Source of the DNA: Nitrososphaerales archaeon TH5895 | GTDB lineage: Archaea > Thermoproteota > Nitrososphaeria > Nitrososphaerales > Nitrososphaeraceae | Direction of reading: 5' to 3' | DNA: 5,363 nucleotides | Assembly (NCBI GenBank): GCA_014523695.1 | Contig: JAATVS010000602.1 | Span: 1-5,363, forward strand | Part shown: positions 1 through 4,690 of the stretch, in pieces | Layout: every line of letters starts with the position of its first letter | Position numbering within the stretch: the stretch's first letter is position 1 | The notes under the pieces: generated by a model | The model's input: the letters and a program-made list of their open reading frames with translations, nothing else | The model's database searches: none | Told to the model about the DNA's origin: nothing | Made by a program: the position numbers and the translations under genes

Positions 1-38
1 ATCTGGTTCATTTTACTAAAGATCGATGATTCAATACT

Positions 39-80
39 CAATTCCCGGGAGAAATTGCAGACTATTTTTTCTCTTTTTTC
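39..80 (+). terminator. terminator-like inverted repeat and T tract
   Basis: CAATT at 39-43 is repeated inverted as AATTG at 53-57, around the palindrome TCCCGGGA (43-50). A T-rich tract with two T6 runs follows at about 64-80. This resembles a terminator for a plus-strand gene that ends left of the window. No coding sequence is identifiable in 1-116: one plus frame is open from the window edge to a TAA at 115-117 but resembles nothing I know, and a minus-strand ATG at 11-9 leaves the window after three codons. Confidence 0.3.
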
Positions 81-108
81 ACCAGTCCGGAATATTCGTC
101 TGCTACTA

Positions 109-116
109 TTTATATA
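109..116 (+). promoter_or_regulatory. TATA box of the DUF255 gene
   Basis: TTTATATA at 109-116 is a perfect archaeal box A. It directly abuts the first in-frame ATG (117). Archaeal initiation usually lies about 26 nt downstream of the box centre, which predicts a transcript starting near 139. That would exclude the ATG at 117 and give a nearly leaderless message beginning at the ATG at 144. A weaker AT-rich element (GAATATTC, about 90-97) could instead serve a start at 117. Confidence 0.55.
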
Positions 117-2288
117 ATGTCAAAGCCATCTTGCTCTCATTCCATGCATGATCAGCACATTGAAAACAGTAAAAAAAAGGCCAATAGGTTAATCAACGAA
201 ACCAGCCCATACCTTTTGCAGCATGCTTACAACCCAGTAGATTGGTATCCTTGGGGTAAAAACGCCCTTGAAAAGGCACGATCCGAGGATAAACCAATTT
301 TCCTGAGCATTGGTTACAGTTCCTGCCATTGGTGCCATGTGATGGCGCACGAATCTTTTGAAGACGAAGAGATTGCGAAGATTATGAATGAAAATTTCGT
401 GAACATTAAGGTAGATAGAGAAGAAAGAGCCGACCTTGACGATATCTACCAACGTGTATGTCAACTTGCGGCAGGTAGTGGCGGATGGCCACTATCAGTC
501 TTCTTGACTCCTGATCAGAAGCCGTTTTACATCGGGACATATTTCCCGAAGATTTCTAGGTATGGGATGCCTGGATTTTTGTCTATCGTTAAGCAACTTG
601 CTGATACATATTCTAGCAATAAGAAAGAGGTTCTTAGCGCTACCTCCGAATTCATGCGTGCATTATCAGGAGCTGCCGAGGATGTTTCTCCTAGTCGGCC
701 TCTTGGTGTAGAACCTGAGCGCTCTCTGTTAGACGAGGCTGCTGTTAGCCTCTTGCATTTTGGTGATTCTACTTATGGCGGATTTGGACAAGCTCCCAAA
801 TTCCCAAATCCATCCAATCTCCTGTTTATGTTGCGATATTATGAATTGTCACGGATTTCTAAATTCAAGGACTTCGTTGTACTCACGGCTGATAGAATGG
901 CTTCGGGAGGTATCCACGATCATCTTGGGGGAGGGTTTTCTAGGTATTCAACAGATCAAAAATGGCTAGTCCCTCACTTTGAAAAAATGCTTTATGACAA
1001 CGCTTTACTTATTCAACTTTTCTCGGAAATTTATCAGGTCACTCAAGATGAAAAGTACCTTGAAGTGCTACATAAGAGCATTAGATACGTTCTCGAGGAG
1101 ATGACTTCACCGGAGGGATGCTTTTATTCTGCCGAGGATGCGGATTCGGAAGGAGAGGAGGGTAAATATTATATATGGACAAAAAGGGAAATCTTGGAAA
1201 TTTTGAACGACAAGACCGATGCTGACGTATTTTGTTTTTATTATGGTGTTACTGAAGGAGGGAATTTTGAGGGAAAAAATATTCTAAATCGCCAGAACAA
1301 TCGAACATTTCTTTCACAAAAATTCGAAAGACCTGTGCATGTTATCGATGATATTCTTAGAAGTTCCGAGGAAAAATTGTTAGAAGCAAGAAAGCAACGT
1401 GTACACCCGGGTAAAGACGACAAAGCGATTACATCATGGAATTCTCTTATGATCTCTGCGTTAGTAAAGGCATATCGAGTTACTTCAGAAGAGACCTATC
1501 TCAAGGCTGCAGTAAGGGCAGCAGATTTCATAGAGGCCAGAATGTCGTCCCCGGATGGAAGGCTTTACAGAATTTTCAAAAACGGTAAGCCTAAATTGAA
1601 CAGTTATCTAGATGACTATGCTTTCTATGTGAATTCATTGATTGATCTGTTCGAAGTTCTTCCGATACCTCGTTATGTGAACTCCGCCCTCACGCACACC
1701 GATTTTATGTTGGATCATTTCTGGGATACACAGCGTAATGATGGATTTTTCTTTACATCGGACGACCATGAGGAACTGATAATAAGGACAAAAAATTACT
1801 ACGACCTTGCCATCCCTAGTGGCAACTCCGTCGCAGCATTGAATCTGTTGAGGTTATACCATTTTTCCCAAAGAAATGAATTCCTAAAGAAATCTGAAGA
1901 TATCTTTAAGTCTGTATCATCTATTGCCAGAGATAATCCATTCGGTTTCGGACATTTGCTTATCTCGTTATATACGTATGTGAAAAAGCCGATTGAGTTT
2001 ACAGTGGTCAAAGGAAGAGAACCAAACGAGGACACCTTCTACAAGATGCTAACCCTGCTAAATAAGGCATATATTCCCAATGGTATATTCGCATTCGTAA
2101 AGTCAGGTACAGACCTTGACCAACTAGACGTACTCCCGTTCTTCAAAGGGAAATTGACACCTACAAGTCCCCAAGCAGATCGTTCAACCCGTGCATATGT
2201 TTGTAAGAATTTCGTCTGTTCCCCTCCTATGCATACATTTCCCGAATTGGAAAATTATATGAAGACAAACAGTTTGGTTAGGGATTGA
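117..2288 (+). CDS. Thioredoxin-domain DUF255 protein (YyaL / SPATA20-like)
   Basis: This is a large two-domain protein of 723 residues from the first ATG, close to the usual 650-700 of the family plus a short N-terminal extension. Residues about 22-185 form the DUF255 thioredoxin-like domain: [15 protein letters not shown] at 23-37, the redox motif CHWC at 70-73, and the cis-proline in GGWP at 122-125. Residues about 205-620 match the (alpha/alpha)6-barrel part, with [11 protein letters not shown] at 286-296, [15 protein letters not shown] at 336-350, [10 protein letters not shown] at 440-449 and [10 protein letters not shown] at 567-576. A C-terminal CX4C pair lies at C696/C701. There is no signal peptide or membrane segment, so it is probably cytoplasmic. 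The biochemical activity of the family is not established; a thiol-redox role and a sugar-active barrel are inferences from fold. The longest frame is given here, but the TATA box at 109-116 favours starting at the ATG at 144 (residue 10). It stands alone, with no co-directional gene closer than 530 bp. Confidence 0.95.
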   Translation: MSKPSCSHSMHDQHIENSKKKANRLINETSPYLLQHAYNPVDWYPWGKNALEKARSEDKPIFLSIGYSSCHWCHVMAHESFEDEEIAKIMNENFVNIKVDREERADLDDIYQRVCQLAAGSGGWPLSVFLTPDQKPFYIGTYFPKISRYGMPGFLSIVKQLADTYSSNKKEVLSATSEFMRALSGAAEDVSPSRPLGVEPERSLLDEAAVSLLHFGDSTYGGFGQAPKFPNPSNLLFMLRYYELSRISKFKDFVVLTADRMASGGIHDHLGGGFSRYSTDQKWLVPHFEKMLYDNALLIQLFSEIYQVTQDEKYLEVLHKSIRYVLEEMTSPEGCFYSAEDADSEGEEGKYYIWTKREILEILNDKTDADVFCFYYGVTEGGNFEGKNILNRQNNRTFLSQKFERPVHVIDDILRSSEEKLLEARKQRVHPGKDDKAITSWNSLMISALVKAYRVTSEETYLKAAVRAADFIEARMSSPDGRLYRIFKNGKPKLNSYLDDYAFYVNSLIDLFEVLPIPRYVNSALTHTDFMLDHFWDTQRNDGFFFTSDDHEELIIRTKNYYDLAIPSGNSVAALNLLRLYHFSQRNEFLKKSEDIFKSVSSIARDNPFGFGHLLISLYTYVKKPIEFTVVKGREPNEDTFYKMLTLLNKAYIPNGIFAFVKSGTDLDQLDVLPFFKGKLTPTSPQADRSTRAYVCKNFVCSPPMHTFPELENYMKTNSLVRD

Positions 2289-2504
2289 ACAGCTAGATCG
2301 GCATGAACATATGATAATTCAAATTTTAGTTCAAATACTACTGTATTGGCGGAGATCTTGTATAAATGGCCAAGCATGGATGCGGAGTCGAATTCAAGCC
2401 GGATCGATTTTATTTGGATTTGATGTTAGGGCACCCCCGACCTCTTTCCCCCAGGGATAATTGTTAATCTCAGGAAAAATGGCTTTGATTACTGTTTATT
2501 AGTA

Positions 2505-2580
2505 ATGTAGCATAGACTGACGCAGAGGGTAAGAGTAGATGTCGTTCACATTTTAGATGCATACTCTAGACGTCCTACAT
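2505..2580. repeat. nested short inverted repeats
   Basis: The outer arms are ATGTAG (2505-2510) and CTACAT (2575-2580). Inside them lie AGAGTA (2532-2537) and TACTCT (2562-2567), and inside those ATGT (2539-2542) and ACAT (2548-2551). All three pair in register as one long interrupted stem-loop. Arms this short could arise by chance in a 530 bp spacer. Confidence 0.2.
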
Positions 2581-2635
2581 GCTCGCACTTTCGATCTCAA
2601 ATATGGGCAATTTTATTTACTATCCCGTTATACAA

Positions 2636-2648
2636 GGTGGCTGCCACC
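2636..2648. repeat. 13-bp GC-rich palindrome
   Basis: GGTGGC (2636-2641), a single T, then GCCACC (2643-2648) is a perfect inverted repeat in otherwise AT-rich DNA, about 170 bp upstream of the FUN14 start. As RNA it could form only a 4-bp stem, so a dimeric protein-binding site is the better reading. That role is inferred. Confidence 0.3.
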
Positions 2649-2777
2649 CCCATAATACTAGTTGATTGAGGGCAACTTCGAAGTCATTTTTGAACTCAAC
2701 AATTTGCTCCTTCAAAATTTCAAATCAATTAAGAGGCCAATTTTATAGAGATAAGGTTATGTTACAAACTATCAGAC

Positions 2778-2785
2778 TCTATATA
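2778..2785 (+). promoter_or_regulatory. TATA box of the FUN14 gene
   Basis: TCTATATA at 2778-2785 is centred about 37 nt before the ATG at 2819. Initiation about 26 nt downstream would fall near 2808, giving a leader of roughly 10 nt. No good Shine-Dalgarno sequence precedes the ATG, which fits a very short leader. Confidence 0.5.
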
Positions 2786-2818
2786 GATATTTAGTCAATT
2801 TAATAAAGAGCAGATAAT

Positions 2819-3157
2819 ATGAGTATGGATTTCGGTTCATTAGCGTCGAGTGCTACCCCAATAGCCGTAGGAGGGATAGCAGGATTTCTTGTGGGATTTG
2901 CTATAAAAAAGGTGATCAAGATTGTCCTAATTATCGCAGGATTAATGATAGTTGCCATTGTAGCCCTTGGGTATCAGCAATATGTTTCGGTTGATTGGAA
3001 CATGGTACAAGAAGCAGGGTCAGGGTTGATGGGTAATGTAAGCAATACGAATATCCCGGGAACCGAACAAAGTATTTCTTCAGTTATGGCAGCTTTTGGA
3101 ATTCCGCTAGTAGGTAGCCTGGCGGCTGGTTTTATACTGGGATTCATCAAAGGTTAG
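2819..3157 (+). CDS. FUN14-family membrane protein
   Basis: This is a 112-residue hydrophobic protein of the FUN14 family, whose best-known eukaryotic member is the mitophagy receptor FUNDC1; the role of archaeal members is unknown. It has glycine-rich hydrophobic segments at about 13-29 (GGIAGFLVGFAIKK lies at 18-31), 33-51 and 86-110. The first segment is followed by the basic KKVIK turn, and the GYQQYVSVDW stretch at 51-60 matches the family pattern after the second helix. A polar loop at about 61-85 precedes the last helix, which ends at the extreme C-terminus. Length is typical. There is no LIR-type autophagy extension at the N-terminus, as expected in an archaeon. The ATG at 2819 is preferred because the TATA box at 2778-2785 gives a short leader; an ATG two codons later (2825) is equally compatible. 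It is a single-gene unit, convergent with the ribosomal operon. Confidence 0.85.
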   Translation: MSMDFGSLASSATPIAVGGIAGFLVGFAIKKVIKIVLIIAGLMIVAIVALGYQQYVSVDWNMVQEAGSGLMGNVSNTNIPGTEQSISSVMAAFGIPLVGSLAAGFILGFIKG

Positions 3158-3293
3158 CAAAGACCATAAATAAACATCAGCATTTGTCCGACCGCATGTT
3201 TTCATTATTGTTATGAGTGCGATCAAACATAGTTCTCACACCTTGTCACCTATCGATACTTGGCATCCAAATGAACTTAGTAAAGGTTAATCC

Positions 3294-3313
3294 ACAAACA
3301 GCCGTCTGTTTGT
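3294..3313. repeat. hairpin 1 of the convergent spacer
   Basis: ACAAACAG (3294-3301), loop CCGT, CTGTTTGT (3306-3313) form a perfect 8-bp stem with a tetraloop. It lies 137 bp past the FUN14 stop and 140 bp past the eL19 stop on the other strand. No clear T-run follows on either strand. Confidence 0.45.
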
Positions 3314-3358
3314 CGGCCAGAGTATTAATTTAGGCATAAGAAGGATTCGCTAAAGCAA

Positions 3359-3376
3359 TATCTTCATTTGAAGATA
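3359..3376. repeat. hairpin 2 of the convergent spacer
   Basis: TATCTTCA (3359-3366), TT, TGAAGATA (3369-3376) is a perfect 8-bp inverted repeat. The 2-nt gap means that in RNA the innermost pair or two must open into the loop. Its left arm can also pair with the right arm of hairpin 3. Confidence 0.45.
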
Positions 3377-3379
3377 GAC

Positions 3380-3396
3380 AGGATCTTGAAGATCCT
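3380..3396. repeat. hairpin 3 of the convergent spacer
   Basis: AGGATCT (3380-3386), TGA, AGATCCT (3390-3396) form a perfect 7-bp stem only 3 nt beyond hairpin 2. A short T-rich stretch, TTATTTC (3396-3402), follows on the plus strand, so this is the most terminator-like hairpin for the FUN14 transcript, though it is 223 bp past the stop codon. Confidence 0.45.
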
Positions 3397-3405
3397 TATT
3401 TCTGA

Positions 3406-3428
3406 TGATAGATGGAAAACATCTATCA
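3406..3428. repeat. hairpin 4 of the convergent spacer
   Basis: TGATAGATG (3406-3414), loop GAAAA, CATCTATCA (3420-3428) is a perfect 9-bp stem, the longest of the four. On the minus strand it begins 25 nt after the eL19 stop codon with a TTTTC loop, so it could mark the 3' end of the ribosomal operon transcript. No T-run follows it on that strand. Confidence 0.45.
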
Positions 3429-3452
3429 CAACTAGAGGTAAGTTCTTGTCAG

Positions 3453-3899
3453 TTATCTAGATTTCGATGCCTTTACTAAATCTCGTAAATGCGCCAATGT
3501 CCTAACTTGACCACCGTTGGCCTTCTTATACAATGTCCAATAAGTTTTCCTATCTATGTCATTCCGATCTTTTAGGACCTTCAAGTGATGTCGCATACCT
3601 CTGATTTTTGTAATGTAAAGCTTCTTCTTGCCTACCCTCGCGGTTTTTTTGCCCTTCTTCGATCCTATTCCCATTCCACGCTTTTTTCTTGTCGTGTGTT
3701 TCAGCTTGGCTCTATATCTAGAAGTTCCCTGTCGCCTTGCAGTCCAGATCGCCCCGTTTTTGATGAGCGCTCTAAGATTTTCCCTTGTAATAGAGTCGGC
3801 CACATCTTCAAGCTTATCTGGTTCAAACCTGACTCTATTTACTCCTACTCCCAATATTCTTGCGACGAGTTCTCGCTTCTTCCGTATATTAATTACCAT
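3453..3899 (-). CDS. rpl19e: Large-subunit ribosomal protein eL19 (L19e)
   Basis: A 148-residue structural protein of the archaeal 50S subunit that binds 23S rRNA, full length for the family. The N-terminal globular part carries IRKKRELVARILGVGVNRVRF (5-25, a family hallmark), DVADSITRE (32-40) and LIKNGAI (45-51). The middle is the very basic rRNA-binding stretch at about 55-95, including KKRGMGIGSKKGKKTAR (72-88). A long C-terminal helical region follows with RGMRHHLKVLKDR (100-112) and YWTLYKKANGG (120-130). I start at ATG 3899: its A is also the last base of the eL32 TGA stop (TGATG), an AAGGAG lies 8 nt upstream, and MVINIRKKRE matches the usual family start. A GTG at 3902 would add one residue. 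It is the second gene of an operon with eL32 and is probably translationally coupled to it. Confidence 0.96.
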   Translation of the reverse strand: MVINIRKKRELVARILGVGVNRVRFEPDKLEDVADSITRENLRALIKNGAIWTARRQGTSRYRAKLKHTTRKKRGMGIGSKKGKKTARVGKKKLYITKIRGMRHHLKVLKDRNDIDRKTYWTLYKKANGGQVRTLAHLRDLVKASKSR

Positions 3900-4339
3900 C
3901 ACTCTTGCTCCTTATTCTGATCCTTCTGATTACTTGCCTGTGCTGCATTACCCCTATTAAGAACTTTAACGCCCAATGCATTGGCCCTACTCACAATATC
4001 TATTCGTTTTCGCCGACCGACAGTGTGACCTATTCTTGCGGCATCAATCTTGGGATCTAGTTTTTCCAGATCTCTTATATTATGAATTAATCTATCTCTA
4101 TACCCAGAAGGATGTAGACCTCTGGCACTCTTAGGGCCCCTATATCCCACTTTGACAAGAGGCGGGACTCCAGACACTTGTTTTCTCATTTTGTTATCAA
4201 CGCCTTTTGGCTTCCTCCAATTTTCGGCAAGCCTGTTGTATCTCCAACTTTCTTGCCTTACAAACTTAGGCCGTGTTGTTGATACCTTCTTCCTGGCACG
4301 TAACAAATCATCATTTATTGGCAAACGCGATTCAAACAT
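3899..4339 (-). CDS. rpl32e: Large-subunit ribosomal protein eL32 (L32e)
   Basis: A 146-residue protein of the archaeal 50S subunit that binds 23S rRNA, in the usual size range for compact archaeal members. Recognisable blocks are RPKFVRQESWRYNRL (23-37), WRKPKGVDNKMR (41-52), VGYRGPKSARGLHPSGY (64-80), LEKLDPK (91-97), AARIGHTVGRRKRIDI (100-115) and LGVKVLN (122-128). After that core comes an 18-residue polar tail rich in Asn, Gln, Lys and Glu (129-146), probably disordered. ATG 4339 is the only good start, since an in-frame TAG lies three codons upstream. It is the first gene of the eL32-eL19 operon and is divergent from sod. The flanking genes of the classic archaeal spc cluster (uL6 before, uL18 after) are absent here. 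Confidence 0.96.
   Translation of the reverse strand: MFESRLPINDDLLRARKKVSTTRPKFVRQESWRYNRLAENWRKPKGVDNKMRKQVSGVPPLVKVGYRGPKSARGLHPSGYRDRLIHNIRDLEKLDPKIDAARIGHTVGRRKRIDIVSRANALGVKVLNRGNAAQASNQKDQNKEQE
3908..3913 (-). promoter_or_regulatory. Shine-Dalgarno sequence for eL19
   Basis: AAGGAG, read on the minus strand from 3913 to 3908, lies inside the end of the eL32 frame, 8 nt before ATG 3899 and 5 nt before GTG 3902. It is the clearest ribosome-binding site in the window and fits an internal operon gene that cannot be leaderless. Confidence 0.7.
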
Positions 4340-4356
4340 CAGATGCTATAGATTTT

Positions 4357-4372
4357 AATAAATACGTTTCCC
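4357..4372 (-). promoter_or_regulatory. BRE plus TATA box of the eL32-eL19 operon
   Basis: On the minus strand GGGAAACG (4372-4365) followed by TATTTATT (4364-4357) reads as a purine-rich TFB-recognition element and a TATA box. The box centre is only about 21 nt from ATG 4339, slightly closer than the usual 26 or so, so a leaderless start would need tight spacing. A second TATA-like CATATAAA (minus, 4446-4439) could give a leader of about 77 nt instead. Confidence 0.5.
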
Positions 4373-4532
4373 AGAAAAACTGAGGAGGGACAATAAGTTT
4401 AGGAGGATTAAATGTGCTAGCAAAGCAATGCAACATGCTTTATATGGATTGAAACACATTGCTACTTCAAATTTCTAGACTTTTTTTGTTTCCAAATAAT
4501 ATCGATACTTCATTATTATTATTATCTAATAC

Positions 4533-4612
4533 GGCGACTAATTTGGCGTAGTTTCGCTTTTATTACCTAGTATCTGCTTTGGGTAATAAAAAGGGCTAGC
4601 AGTTCGGTCGCC
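4533..4612 (+). ncRNA. candidate 80-nt structured RNA with possible pseudoknot
   Basis: Four pairings fit together. P1 joins GGCGAC (4533-4538) to GTCGCC (4607-4612), closing the element. P2 is a small GCG/CGC hairpin (4546-4548 / 4555-4557). P3, directly abutting P2, joins TTTTATTACCT (4558-4568) to GGGTAATAAAA (4581-4591), 11 bp with one G-U. The P3 loop contains CTGCT (4574-4578), complementary to AGCAG at 4598-4602, which would make an H-type pseudoknot. A T6 run follows 8 nt after P1, and AT-rich AAATAATA (4494-4501) could be its TATA box. The two G-U pairs (4568-4581 and 4539-4606) and the T-run favour the plus strand. It could be a free small RNA or the 5' leader of sod. It matches no tRNA, C/D or H/ACA guide, or other class that I recognise. 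Everything beyond P3 could be coincidence. Confidence 0.3.
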
Positions 4613-4620
4613 ATTTCATA

Positions 4621-4626
4621 TTTTTT
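4621..4626 (+). terminator. T6 run after the candidate RNA
   Basis: TTTTTT at 4621-4626 follows the closing stem of the 4533-4612 element by 8 nt. Archaeal transcription often ends at such T-runs, so this could end a small RNA or attenuate a long sod transcript. Confidence 0.3.
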
Positions 4627-4649
4627 CACGTATGAGCATTTAGGAAATG

Positions 4650-4665
4650 TTAACAGAACAGTTAA
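4650..4665. promoter_or_regulatory. inverted repeat overlapping the sod TATA box
   Basis: TTAAC (4650-4654) and GTTAA (4661-4665) are inverted around AGAACA. The right arm runs into the TATA-like element at 4662-4669 and the spacer covers the position of the BRE. A dimeric regulator bound here would block TBP/TFB access, so this is a plausible operator. The regulator is unknown and the arms are short. Confidence 0.3.
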
Positions 4666-4669
4666 TAGT
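4662..4669 (+). promoter_or_regulatory. TATA-like box of sod
   Basis: TTAATAGT at 4662-4669 is centred about 25 nt before ATG 4691, the spacing expected for a leaderless transcript, with purine-rich GAACAG (4656-4661) in the BRE position. No Shine-Dalgarno sequence precedes the ATG. The AT-rich CTTTAAAAA at 4680-4688 is too close to the start to serve it. Confidence 0.5.
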
Positions 4670-4690
4670 AAAAGATTTACTTTAAAAAGT

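Larger units (their letters stand above)
2289..2818. other. 530 bp spacer without a convincing gene
   Basis: I find no recognisable protein or tRNA. The clearest small frame is 33 codons from ATG 2366 to TAA 2467, and it resembles nothing known. A TATA-like TATAAATG at 2361-2368 could start a transcript near 2388, but no product is evident. A small hairpin (ATTACT 2488-2493 / AGTAAT 2501-2506), a nested set of inverted repeats (2505-2580), a 13-bp palindrome (2636-2648) and the 10-bp palindrome ACTTCGAAGT (2675-2684) are visible. The last 40 bp hold the promoter of the FUN14 gene. Confidence 0.6.
4340..4690. other. 351 bp divergent spacer between eL32 and sod
   Basis: No protein gene is visible. 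From left to right it holds the eL32 promoter, two GGAGG motifs on the plus strand (4383-4389 and 4401-4407) that lead only to a Met-Cys-stop frame, a TATA-like TTTATATG (4439-4446) flanked by a 7-bp inverted repeat, a T7 run (4481-4487), an ATT microsatellite (4512-4525), the candidate structured RNA (4533-4612), a T6 run and the sod promoter. It is longer than two divergent archaeal promoters need. Confidence 0.6.

Noticed and set aside
189..464. Minus-strand open frame of 91 codons inside the DUF255 gene
   Set aside because: It is a shadow of a well-conserved coding region, including the CHWC motif, and has no recognisable content of its own.
2380..2406. GTCGAATTCAAGCC resembling a tRNA 3' end or attachment site
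   Set aside because: It does not fit the T-arm consensus, no cloverleaf forms, and there is no integrase or second copy in the window.
2366..2467. 33-codon plus-strand frame in the long spacer
   Set aside because: No resemblance to a known small protein, no ribosome-binding site, and the adjoining TATA-like sequence would start transcription downstream of its ATG.
3213..3290. 25-codon plus-strand frame ending just before hairpin 1
   Set aside because: Short, ordinary composition, no promoter or Shine-Dalgarno at a sensible distance; this length is expected by chance.
3402..3410. CTGATGAT resembling a C/D-box motif
   Set aside because: No matching D box or second C'/D' pair at guide spacing is present; the bases belong to hairpin 4 and its flank.
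3821..3832. tRNA T-loop-like GGTTCAAACC
   Set aside because: It falls inside the eL19 coding sequence and no acceptor, D or anticodon arm can be assembled around it.
3585..3960. Two plus-strand open frames of about 110 codons antisense to eL19
   Set aside because: They lie opposite strongly recognisable ribosomal genes, have Ser/Cys/Phe-rich composition typical of reverse-strand readings of basic proteins, and show no domain.
4447..4455. ATTGAAAC, a motif common at CRISPR repeat ends
   Set aside because: It occurs once without a repeated unit or spacers, and no cas gene is near.
4533..4612. tRNA reading of the 80-nt element
   Set aside because: The length and closing stem suggest it, but neither strand has a GTTCRA T-loop, a D-loop or an anticodon arm in the right place.
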